A stretch of 64,000 nucleotides of DNA from UBA9926 sp038131595 (GTDB taxonomy: Bacteria > Pseudomonadota > Gammaproteobacteria > Pseudomonadales > Azotimanducaceae), in contig JAYPPR010000008.1 of assembly GCA_038131595.1 (NCBI GenBank), forward strand, positions 558,001 through 622,000, written 5' to 3'. This document shows positions 17,322 through 25,377 of this stretch, in pieces; positions within the stretch are counted from its first letter, which is position 1; every line of letters begins with the position of its first letter. The notes beneath the pieces were generated by a model. The model was not told the origin of the DNA. It saw only the letters and a program-made list of their open reading frames with translations, and did not search any database. The translations under genes were made by a program, and so were the position numbers.

Positions 17322-18181
17322 AAATTCGCTATATTGATCGAACACGAGACTATTATCGCGCCCAGGGATTCAAAGCTGACTATGCCTGGTCAACGAACGA
17401 CGAAACGCCATTTACCCCGCTGACCAAACCACTCAGCGAATGCACCGTCACCTTTGTTACTACCGCCGTTGTCGAATCAGATATTCCAAAGCCTATTCGA
17501 ACCGCTCAGCACTATGATTTCGCGAGCGCACCCGCTCAGTTCTTTACTGAAGAACTCTCTTGGGACAAAGTCACGACGCATACGCGTGATCGAAGTAGTT
17601 ATTTCCCTATCGAGGTGCTTCGCTCACTCGAAGAGGAGGGTGTCATTGGGAATATCGCCTCTAGGTTCCACTTCGTTCCAACAGAATATAGCCAACGACT
17701 GACCATCGATCAGGACGCGCCCGCTATTGCTGATGCGTGTACTGAAGATGAAGTGGATATTGCCATTCTGATTCCGTTGTGACCCGTCTGCCATCAGACC
17801 GTCAGTTTGACGGCTAGAGCACTCGAAGAACGCGGGATCGTGACGGTCGTGATTGGCGCGGCACTGGATATATTGGAGCAGTGCGGCACACCGCGGGTCC
17901 TTTACAACGACATGCCCCTAGGCAATCCCCTCGGGAAACCGTTTGATCGCTCTATGCACGAGGCCACACTCCGCGCCGCGCTAGTTCTTGCTGCAGAAGC
18001 CGTGGCGGCTGGCCAGGTGGTCGAGACGCCCTATGTTTGGGATGCCCTCGACGAAGGCGAGGCGTGGAAAAAGCACTTCATGTGGATTGATCCCAATGAT
18101 CCCCACAAATATTTGCAAATGGGTGAGGAAAACCGGTCAAAGCGCCTAGAGAACAAAGCCAAGGGCCTATTCAGGTCTTAG
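17318..18181 (+). CDS. GrdB/PrdB-like selenoprotein (Sec encoded by TGA at 17780-17782)
   Basis: This gene is read through an in-frame TGA. The 154 codons before and 132 codons after it lie in one frame and together form a 287-residue protein of the glycine/sarcosine/betaine/D-proline reductase selenoprotein B family. Sec155 starts a UxxC redox motif (U-P-V-C followed by HQTVSLTARALEERGI); the segment VLYNDMPLGNPLGKP is also typical. In clostridial PrdB a Sec at about the same position attacks the substrate; the substrate in aerobic bacteria is not known. The ATG at 17318 overlaps the tesB stop. A fitting SECIS hairpin follows at 17799-17813. The frame shows continuous protein-like sequence on both sides, against a pseudogene. 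Confidence 0.88.
17783..17813 (+). promoter_or_regulatory. Candidate bacterial SECIS element
   Basis: The sequence just after the TGA can fold into CCGTC-AGTTT-GACGG (17799-17813), a 5-bp stem with a 5-nt loop. The loop starts 21 nt after the TGA and has G at its second position, within the range described for bacterial SECIS elements bound by SelB. A competing hairpin GTCTG-CCAT-CAGAC is possible at 17786-17799. The element lies inside the coding sequence, as is usual in bacteria. Confidence 0.65.
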
Positions 18182-18190
18182 CTCACACCC

Positions 18191-19546
18191 TCACCGCGCA
18201 TCGAGCATGGCTTTCAGCGCCGTTACCGTGCCGATCACGCCTGAGGTAATGGCTGGCTTGGGGTCGATCTGAAAGATCGGCGAATGGTGCGACGGCACGG
18301 GCCGACCTCCATTGTTTGCCTCTTCAATGGCCGTCCTCGGCGTTCCACCTACAGAGAAATACACACTAGGAATATATGGATCTTCCGTCAAAAACGGGAA
18401 ATCCTCTCCACCCATTCCCTCACGGTCATAGGTGGTTACATAATCTGAACCCAGCGAGGCATCCCACGCTGCATTGACGCGCCGAGCAAGCTCCGGATCG
18501 TTTGCCGTGACGGGCACGCCACCTACGAGACTGACCACAGGAAGGCGATCTTCCGGAAGTCCTGCTGCCCGCCCGATATTGACCGCAATCCGCTCGATAG
18601 CGCCGAGCAATTTCTGGCGAGTTGCCTTCGAGTCAGATCGGACCGTTAGCTCAAGCGTCGCGGATTCACCAATGACGTTGCGTTTATTACCCGCTTTAAA
18701 GACGCCAACCGTCACAACGCCTGGTTCACGAGGCGACAATTCTCTCGCAACAATGGTTTGGAGCGAGACGACAATTTGTGAGGCAACCACTACTGGGTCA
18801 ATACCGCGATGGGGACTGGCACCGTGAGCGCCGATTCCTGGTACCTCTATGTCGATGGAGTCCACCGCCGAATAAGCCGCACCCTCTGACGCGTAAAGCT
18901 TGCCTGCTTCAATGTCTGCCGACACATGGAATGCCAATGCATAGTCTGGCGTGCCGTGAATCTCCCACACGCCATCGTCCTTCATCGCTTTTGCCCCGGA
19001 CGTCTTCCATTCCTCGGCAGGCTGGGCAAGCAGCATCAATGTTCCAGACCATTCATCTCGATGGTTTGCCATATATCGGGCAGTACCGATAAGCGCCGTG
19101 ATATGAACGTCATGACCACACGCATGCATGACGGGCATAAGGTCACCCTCGACCGTTTCCTGCATGACGCGGGAAGCATAAGAAAGCCCCGTCTCTTCCC
19201 GTACTGGCAGGCCATCCATGTCGGCTCGCATCATAACGAGGGGACCAGGACCGTTTTCCAAAACACCGATTACGCCCGTTCCACCGATACCAGAAGTCAC
19301 CTCGTACCCCAATGCTTGCATTTCATCTGCCATGCGAGCCGCCGTTTTGAACTCAACAAACGACAACTCTGGGTTCGCGTGGAAGTGCTCGAACAACGCA
19401 CCGAGTCGCTGCTCATAGTCCGCCTGAACTTCAGCTTCGAGCGCCTCAAGATCGGCAAGAAGTTGAGGCGTTAAACCCGTCAGTGCGAGACAAAAAACAA
19501 TACAAACTGAGCGTTGTATCCAGGGCTTGAATGATTCGGGCCTCAT
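18191..19546 (-). CDS. Exported M20-family amidohydrolase
   Basis: This M20 peptidase/amidohydrolase (carboxypeptidase, IAA-amino-acid hydrolase or N-acyl-amino-acid hydrolase type) has 451 residues. Zinc ligands are visible in HACGHDVH, in PAEEW and in the C-terminal HHSP; the dimerisation lid is the middle segment from about residue 195. The ATG at 19546 has AAAAGGAG in front and gives a signal peptide (IQRSVCIVFCLALTGLTPQLLA), so it is periplasmic; a longer frame to 19651 would overlap the upstream gene. It follows the two amidohydrolase genes closely (35 bp) and probably belongs to their operon. The substrate is unknown. Confidence 0.85.
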   Translation of the reverse strand: MRPESFKPWIQRSVCIVFCLALTGLTPQLLADLEALEAEVQADYEQRLGALFEHFHANPELSFVEFKTAARMADEMQALGYEVTSGIGGTGVIGVLENGPGPLVMMRADMDGLPVREETGLSYASRVMQETVEGDLMPVMHACGHDVHITALIGTARYMANHRDEWSGTLMLLAQPAEEWKTSGAKAMKDDGVWEIHGTPDYALAFHVSADIEAGKLYASEGAAYSAVDSIDIEVPGIGAHGASPHRGIDPVVVASQIVVSLQTIVARELSPREPGVVTVGVFKAGNKRNVIGESATLELTVRSDSKATRQKLLGAIERIAVNIGRAAGLPEDRLPVVSLVGGVPVTANDPELARRVNAAWDASLGSDYVTTYDREGMGGEDFPFLTEDPYIPSVYFSVGGTPRTAIEEANNGGRPVPSHHSPIFQIDPKPAITSGVIGTVTALKAMLDAR

Positions 19547-19581
19547 TGGAACTCCTTTTATTAACAATCTCGTGGGATGCG

Positions 19582-20841
19582 CTATTTCAATTTGAGCAGA
19601 TCGCGATAGCGCTCGCTCAACTGTTGCTGGCGGGTCGTCAAATCTACCCAACGACCATCGATCATGACCGCCTGGGGCGCAGACATGATTTCAATGGGAT
19701 CGCCGTCCCAAAACACCAAGTCAGCCACTTCCCCCTCGGCAAGCCGTCCACCCTCGATACCCCAGATCTCCGCAGGTCCTTCGGTCAACGCGCGTAAGGC
19801 GCGATCCCAAGGCAAACCGTTTGCCACCGCCACGCCCGCCGCCTGGGTTAACGACCGAAATTCCGAATAAGGGGTCGTCGACATAAAGGCGATGGGCACG
19901 CCTGCTTTGTCTAGAATTGTCGCGGAATCAAGCCGCGCGCCTAGCCGGTCGAACGACTCGGGGACATTATCGAGCACATTCAGCAGTACAGGAATCGATC
20001 GCTCCGCGAGCATAGGTGCTAGGCGCCAAGCTTCAACGCCGCCAGCAATGATCAGCTTGACGTCCTCAAATCGCTCAAAAGATGTAACCACTTTTCGGAT
20101 ATCCGCAGCGCGATCGACATGCACCACAAGTAGTCGCTCTCCTTTAATGACGCGTCCCAAGGCTCTTAATTCGCGCGTCGATAACGAAAATGGGCGCGCC
20201 TTATTGCTGTTGTATTGGCGCTGATCCCTTAAAAAGCGCGCGGCTTCATCCAAATCCTCGAGCACCAATTGCAGCGCGTTACCCCTTGAACCACCGGCGC
20301 CACGCCGATTCCACTCTCGCAAGTAAAGGTGTTGAGCAAGACTCGCCTGTGCCAGGAATTTATCGCCCTTAACAAATCGGACCAGCGCGCTCTCGCCCGC
20401 AAAGTTAGCCTCATCTGCAGAGGGCGTGATAACCCCTCGCGTCACCCCGTCGGTAGGCGCGAACGGAATGAGAGACGAGCCCTCATTCAGTGCCGTCCAA
20501 ACATTAAATCCGGCCGCGTTGCGAACCTCCTCAACGCGTCCATCACGCGAGGTGCCAAGTCCGCTGACCTCGGCAAGTCCTACACTCGTCCCAGAATCGA
20601 TGTACCCTGGCGTGACAATCGCCCCTCCAGCATCGAACCTTTCAACATCATTGGCGGTGACCTCCGCACCAATGGACTGAATACGACCCTCACTGATTAG
20701 TATCGTGACTGGCTCGCCCTTGGCACCGCCTGTACCCGGCAAGAAAGCGTTTTCAACCAGCACGTCCACGGCGATTGCAGACATAGCGAATAACGTCGTC
20801 GCCAGCAGCGCAATGCCTCTCAACCCATCCATCATTTTCAT
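19582..20841 (-). CDS. Amidohydrolase-like protein lacking the HxH metal motif
   Basis: This exported protein of the amidohydrolase superfamily (imidazolonepropionase/dihydroorotase-like) has 419 residues and a signal peptide (LRGIALLATTLFAMSAIA). The composite domain opens with ILISEGRIQSIGAE and closes with GEVADLVFWDGDPIEIMSAPQ, both typical. Where active members have DxHxH after strand 1, this one reads PGYIDSGTSVGLAEVSG, so the metal ligands are missing. Later His ligands are also not evident. The start at 20841 is chosen because GGAGG lies 7 nt upstream and the ATGA overlaps the stop of the preceding paralogue. It may be a non-catalytic partner. Confidence 0.82.
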   Translation of the reverse strand: MKMMDGLRGIALLATTLFAMSAIAVDVLVENAFLPGTGGAKGEPVTILISEGRIQSIGAEVTANDVERFDAGGAIVTPGYIDSGTSVGLAEVSGLGTSRDGRVEEVRNAAGFNVWTALNEGSSLIPFAPTDGVTRGVITPSADEANFAGESALVRFVKGDKFLAQASLAQHLYLREWNRRGAGGSRGNALQLVLEDLDEAARFLRDQRQYNSNKARPFSLSTRELRALGRVIKGERLLVVHVDRAADIRKVVTSFERFEDVKLIIAGGVEAWRLAPMLAERSIPVLLNVLDNVPESFDRLGARLDSATILDKAGVPIAFMSTTPYSEFRSLTQAAGVAVANGLPWDRALRALTEGPAEIWGIEGGRLAEGEVADLVFWDGDPIEIMSAPQAVMIDGRWVDLTTRQQQLSERYRDLLKLK

Positions 20842-22265
20842 TTCCATACCTCCTCTCGGTGGCCGAGCTCGAAGTCGGTGATCGGCCGCTCGCTACTGGA
20901 TCGGTCATAGTGGACAACACCATCGACCATCACCTGCGCTGCCTGGGCATAAACACTGAGCGGATTGGCCGTCCAAACAACGATGTCGGCCATCTTCCCA
21001 GGGGCTAGCGTGCCGGTCTGATCCAAAACACCTAACGCGTAGGCCGCGTTTTTTGTCAACCAAGTAATCGCTTCAGAGTCACTGATCTCAAGCCCGAGCC
21101 TCCGGCCAGCCGCCAATGCTTTGGCGGCCTCTTGATTCAGTCGTTGGATCCCATTGGGAGAATCTGAATGAACGATGGCGCATGCGCCGGCAGCGTGAAC
21201 CATAGGAACGTTCGCTGCGACCCCATCAAAAGACTCTAATTTAAACCGCCACCAGTCCGCCCACAGTGCTGAGCAAATGTTATTTTCGGCAAGTAAGTCA
21301 CCAATCTTATAAGCCTCAACGGCATGGTGAAATGCCGTGACCTGATAGCCAAATTCTTTGCTGAGGTCGATTATTTGGGCCATTTCGTCAGCCCGGTAGC
21401 AGTGGTTATGGACCAAGATATCCCCTTCCAACGCACCAACTAGGGTTTCCATTTGAATATCGCGTTTAGGAGGCTTGGGCGCGCGAGGGGGCTCTTTTCC
21501 AGCGTCAGCATCTGCTGACTCATCACTAGCTGCGGCTAGCTTCTCCTCGTATTCAACAAGACTTTGCTCATAGTCTTGCCAGGCCCTTTGATATTCACGG
21601 GCTTGGATCCAGGTTTTGCGGTAACCAGCAAAATTCCCCATGCGCGTGGCAGGAGAACGTCCTTTGCTTCCGTATACCCGTTTCGGATTCTCGCCGCACG
21701 CCATCTTTAACCCGTAAGGAGCATCCGGAAACTTCATCCCTTGTACCGTTCGGGACCAGACATTCTTGAGCGTTACACTGCGGCCCCCAAACAAATTGGC
21801 AGAGCCTGGCAGTATCTGAAGCGTTGTTACCCCTCCTGCAAGCGCCAAAGGAAACTGAGGATCTTGGGGCCACACGCTATGCTCGGCCCATACTTCTGCT
21901 GTGACTGGCGATGTCGCCTCATTGCCATCGCTGTGGGCGCGATAGGAAGGCGCTGGATAGTCGCCCAAATGACTGTGCACATCGATGATCCCAGGTGTCA
22001 CAAATTGCTCACCAACATCCCTGATCTCGATGCCCTCTGGTAGGGGAACATCCATCGTATTCACTGCGGTAATACGATTATTCTCAACCCGTACCCATCC
22101 AGAGAACCAACCTTCTCCCTCTCCCGCGTCAATGGCTTGACTCACCAGAACATAAGGCGAATGCGCCGACGCTTCGTAGGTTGACGGATAGGGATTGGCA
22201 CTGACATGACCTATCCCCGCGCCCTGGAGCAACAAAAAAAGTGCTACGACTATTGATTGTTTCAT
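20838..22265 (-). CDS. Exported amidohydrolase (intact metal site)
   Basis: This is a periplasmic metal-dependent amidohydrolase of 475 residues with signal peptide MKQSIVVALFLLLQGAG. The metal motif IDVHSHLG is present, with further ligands in ILVHNHCYRADE, AFHHAVEAYK and the Asp in AIVHSDSPNG. An unusual charged, coiled-coil-like insertion with a Pro/Lys linker lies at about residues 210-255 (EEKLAAASDESADADAGK to PKPPKRD). GGGAGG lies 7 nt before the ATG at 22265; the frame upstream to 22388 is not expected to be used. First gene of the three-gene amidohydrolase operon; substrate unknown, perhaps a cyclic dipeptide or peptide amide. Confidence 0.87.
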   Translation of the reverse strand: MKQSIVVALFLLLQGAGIGHVSANPYPSTYEASAHSPYVLVSQAIDAGEGEGWFSGWVRVENNRITAVNTMDVPLPEGIEIRDVGEQFVTPGIIDVHSHLGDYPAPSYRAHSDGNEATSPVTAEVWAEHSVWPQDPQFPLALAGGVTTLQILPGSANLFGGRSVTLKNVWSRTVQGMKFPDAPYGLKMACGENPKRVYGSKGRSPATRMGNFAGYRKTWIQAREYQRAWQDYEQSLVEYEEKLAAASDESADADAGKEPPRAPKPPKRDIQMETLVGALEGDILVHNHCYRADEMAQIIDLSKEFGYQVTAFHHAVEAYKIGDLLAENNICSALWADWWRFKLESFDGVAANVPMVHAAGACAIVHSDSPNGIQRLNQEAAKALAAGRRLGLEISDSEAITWLTKNAAYALGVLDQTGTLAPGKMADIVVWTANPLSVYAQAAQVMVDGVVHYDRSSSERPITDFELGHREEVWK

Positions 22266-22740
22266 TGCAAATCCTCCCGATTGCACCATAGCACTATCAG
22301 CGAGTATTTTTCTGCGCTTTTCTGCGCGAAACATGTGCCTTACCCGACCAGCGCTGATTTCAGGGTTACTTTCACAACTTTCTTTCACGACCTTCTTTCA
22401 CGACCCTCTTTCTCCACCGGCTTTGGCCATTAAGGTTCAGAATCACTGTCCAGAAATGACAGGGTTTCGAGCATCAGTTACCAATGACAACTAATTCGGA
22501 AATTCGCGATCGATTCAGGGATGCGATAGGCCTGGCTGATCACAATCCTCGATGAGGAGCCGAACTTACGGACGCGTTGCTTCAGTGCTCATTATTCGCC
22601 TTCCTAATCGGGCGAGATTGGTCACGCAAATTGTTAGCACCTCGCTGTACATCGCTCGGGCACACTCCCATAATGCAGGTCACTTTTTCGCGAGCACCGT
22701 GTCAAAGCACTTATTTCACGACGGTATTAAGGGGATTAGT
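22266..22740. other. Divergent intergenic region
   Basis: About 475 bp between the amidohydrolase operon and the MoxR gene. The MoxR frame is open back to 22552, but that part has no protein character. A 13-bp triple repeat lies at 22374-22412. Otherwise nothing is recognised. Confidence 0.45.
22374..22412. repeat. Three tandem copies of a 13-bp repeat
   Basis: acaactttctttc, acgaccttctttc and acgaccctctttc follow one another at 22374, 22387 and 22400. They lie about 110 bp upstream of the amidohydrolase start codon. Confidence 0.85.
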
Positions 22741-23691
22741 TTGTCGAATCAACGCGCAGAAAAACTGGCTACAGTAGAGGCGATTTCAGACGGGCTCGCG
22801 TCGCTCAATTATATTTCGAACCTTCATATTTCCACTGCAGTGTTTCTAGCGCACCACCTAGATAAGCCAGTACTCATTGAGGGACCACCCGGTGTTGGTA
22901 AAACAGAGCTCGCCAAAAGTGTTGCGGCTTTGCTTGACATGGAGTGCGTGCGCCTACAGTGCTATGAAGGGCTCGATGAATCCAAAGCGATCTACGAATG
23001 GAAGTACGGCAAGCAGTTGCTGTATACGCAGGTTCTAAAAGAGACCCTCGGCGAGATATTGGAAGGCGCGAAGGGACTGTCTGAGTCCGTTGCCAAACTG
23101 CACGAATTTGGCGATGTCTTTTTCTCTGAAGAATTCTTAGAACCTCGCCCGCTACTCAAAGCACTGAAGAATCAAGACGGCTGCGTGCTACTCATCGACG
23201 AGGTCGACAAGAGTGACTACGAGTTCGAATCCCTGTTACTCGAGATGTTGTCCGATTACCAGTTATCGATCCCCGAGATCGGAACCATCGCGGCGAATCC
23301 AGCGCACAAACCGCTGGTTTTCCTGACCAGTAACAACACGCGGGAAATCAGCGATGCGCTGAAGCGGCGCTGTCTTCATCTTTACATTCCGTTCCCTGAT
23401 GCCGATCTTGAGACCGCTATTGTTCACGCTCGGGTGCCCGAGGTCCCGGACCAACTGAGACAACAGCTCGTTACATTTGTCCAAGAGCTGCGCGATCTGG
23501 ATCTAAAGAAGGTACCAGCGATCAGCGAAACCATCGACTGGGCCAAAACACTGCTACTCCTTCATTCTGAGACACTCGATCAAGATCTCGTTCGGCAGAC
23601 GCTCAACGTCATTCTTAAATTCCAAGAGGATATCGAGGCCGTTGAGGCAGAACTCGCGATGCTGACCAACAAAGCGACCAAGACCGACTAA
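22741..23691 (+). CDS. MoxR-family AAA+ ATPase
   Basis: This MoxR-type AAA+ ATPase has 316 residues. Walker A is GPPGVGKTELAK (about residue 47), Walker B LLIDEVDKSD, and sensor 1 FLTSNNTREIS with arginine finger LKRRC. Such ATPases work with VWA proteins as chaperones in metal-cofactor insertion or complex assembly, as CoxD/CoxE do. The start is a TTG at 22741 preceded by AAGGGGA; the ATG-led extension to 22552 looks non-coding. The stop overlaps the ATG of the VWA partner by one base. Confidence 0.85.
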   Translation: MSNQRAEKLATVEAISDGLASLNYISNLHISTAVFLAHHLDKPVLIEGPPGVGKTELAKSVAALLDMECVRLQCYEGLDESKAIYEWKYGKQLLYTQVLKETLGEILEGAKGLSESVAKLHEFGDVFFSEEFLEPRPLLKALKNQDGCVLLIDEVDKSDYEFESLLLEMLSDYQLSIPEIGTIAANPAHKPLVFLTSNNTREISDALKRRCLHLYIPFPDADLETAIVHARVPEVPDQLRQQLVTFVQELRDLDLKKVPAISETIDWAKTLLLLHSETLDQDLVRQTLNVILKFQEDIEAVEAELAMLTNKATKTD

Positions 23692-25178
23692 TGGAAAAGA
23701 CCCTCGTCGACTTCGTCAAAGTATTGCGAACCGCCGAAGTCAAAGTTTCGCCTGCAGAGACATTAGATGCGATGTCCGCTCTGCCGATTGTGGGCTACGA
23801 GGACCGCACGCTATTTAAGAATGCATTGTCGATTCTTCTGTCGAAGAACCCCGAGGAGAAAGAGGCGTTTGACGCCTGTTTCGATCGATTCTTTACCGCT
23901 GAGGATCTTGCTGCATTGGCCGAAGGTGGGCCGATGTCAAACCCAGATGACTCATCCAGCGATGATGCTGGAGACGCATTCGATGATGAAGCCTCGGGCG
24001 AACAGCAAAGTGGCGGTGATCGAACACAAAAAGGTCAAGGTGGCGGCGGTGGCGGCGGCTCACGCAGCGAATCAGAAGCTGAGATGGATGCGCCCATCGA
24101 TGAGTCCATGGAGCCAAGCTCCGCACTGGGTCAGCTACTGTTACAAGGATCTAGAAGCGAGCAGATGGTGGCACTGGCCGAAGCGGGACGCACCGCAGAG
24201 GTCAATCAGATTGTCGTCTTCACCCAGAAAGGCCTTTACACCCGCAAAATCATGGAAGCGATGGGTCTCAAAGACCTGCAGGAAGAGATCTCGGAGTTAC
24301 AAAAAGCGGGCGGCCTCCCAAGACTGGGCCTCGCTACTCGCTTGAAACGGGCACGGGACCTACTTCGCGATCAGGTACGCGATTATGTGGAGCGCCAGTT
24401 TATGCTCCATGCAGATGAGCATGGTAAGCAGTTGCGCGAAGAGCTCCTGAAAAAGGTCAAACTAAGCAACCTTGAGAAACGCAACTTCAAGGATGTGCAG
24501 GAAATTGTTTTCAAAATGGCGAAGAAATTGATCGCCATTCACTCAAAACGCCGGAAAACCTATCGCAGAGGCCAGATCGATATCCGCAAGACGCTGCGAA
24601 ACAACATGCAGTATGACGGCAACTTATTTGATCTTCGCTGGAAATCATCGAAAGTTGATCGACCTAAAGTCATGTGTATTTGCGACTGTAGTGGCTCCGT
24701 TAGCAACTACTCGCGATTTTTGCTGATGTTTTTGTACAGTCTGGCTGAAATTATTCCGAAGGTTCGCTCGTTTGCATTCTCCTCAGACCTCGGCGAGGTC
24801 ACCGATATTTTTCAGCGAAGCTCCCTTGAGGATGCGATGGCAAAAACGATGCGCGACTACGGCAATGGTTCGACCGACTATGGGCAAATGCTCATGGACT
24901 TCAAACGCCGCTGCATGGATGACGTCAACAATAAAACGACCATCATTATCTTGGGCGATGCGCGCAACAACTATGGCGACCCGAAGAGCGAAATTCTTCG
25001 GGAAATGTACGAAAAGTCGAAGCGCGTGATTTGGCTGAATCCCGAACCCCGCTCCAATTGGACCGTGGGTGACGCTGAAATGAAGAAATACGCCCCTTGC
25101 TGCCACCAGACGGAAGTGTGTAATTCACTAACCCATCTGGAGCGCGTCGTCGCAAACCTGCTGAAATACTCTACCTGA
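23691..25178 (+). CDS. VWA-domain protein (CoxE-like), partner of MoxR ATPase
   Basis: This cytoplasmic protein of 495 residues has an N-terminal helical CoxE-like part (residues 1-75) and a Gly/Ser/Asp-rich low-complexity linker (about 85-145, with a run of Gly near 118-123). A basic helical region follows, then a C-terminal von Willebrand A domain from about residue 325. MIDAS residues are seen in DCSGS, in NGSTD and in GDARNN. No membrane segment is visible. It overlaps the MoxR gene and should act with it as a metal-dependent adaptor. The client is unknown; no CO-dehydrogenase-type or other molybdoenzyme gene is nearby. Confidence 0.83.
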   Translation: MEKTLVDFVKVLRTAEVKVSPAETLDAMSALPIVGYEDRTLFKNALSILLSKNPEEKEAFDACFDRFFTAEDLAALAEGGPMSNPDDSSSDDAGDAFDDEASGEQQSGGDRTQKGQGGGGGGGSRSESEAEMDAPIDESMEPSSALGQLLLQGSRSEQMVALAEAGRTAEVNQIVVFTQKGLYTRKIMEAMGLKDLQEEISELQKAGGLPRLGLATRLKRARDLLRDQVRDYVERQFMLHADEHGKQLREELLKKVKLSNLEKRNFKDVQEIVFKMAKKLIAIHSKRRKTYRRGQIDIRKTLRNNMQYDGNLFDLRWKSSKVDRPKVMCICDCSGSVSNYSRFLLMFLYSLAEIIPKVRSFAFSSDLGEVTDIFQRSSLEDAMAKTMRDYGNGSTDYGQMLMDFKRRCMDDVNNKTTIIILGDARNNYGDPKSEILREMYEKSKRVIWLNPEPRSNWTVGDAEMKKYAPCCHQTEVCNSLTHLERVVANLLKYST

Positions 25179-25377
25179 TCATCTGACTGCCACTTCCATG
25201 ACCAAAGGGCGCGCGACCTGCTGACATACCCACCGCAGGTCTTTGCCGGCACTCTGAAGTACTAGAGCCAGTCGCTCGAAAGCACCTTTTCTCGCGCAAA
25301 GCGATGTCTTTGAAGATCATCTAATTCATCGACCTTGCATGCTAGAATCTCCGCCTCATTCAAGACACATCACCCCC

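Noticed and set aside
22552..22740. Longer N-terminus for the MoxR ATPase
   Set aside because: The extra 63 residues lack family similarity and include no domain, while TTG at 22741 has a strong AAGGGGA and fits the usual MoxR start.
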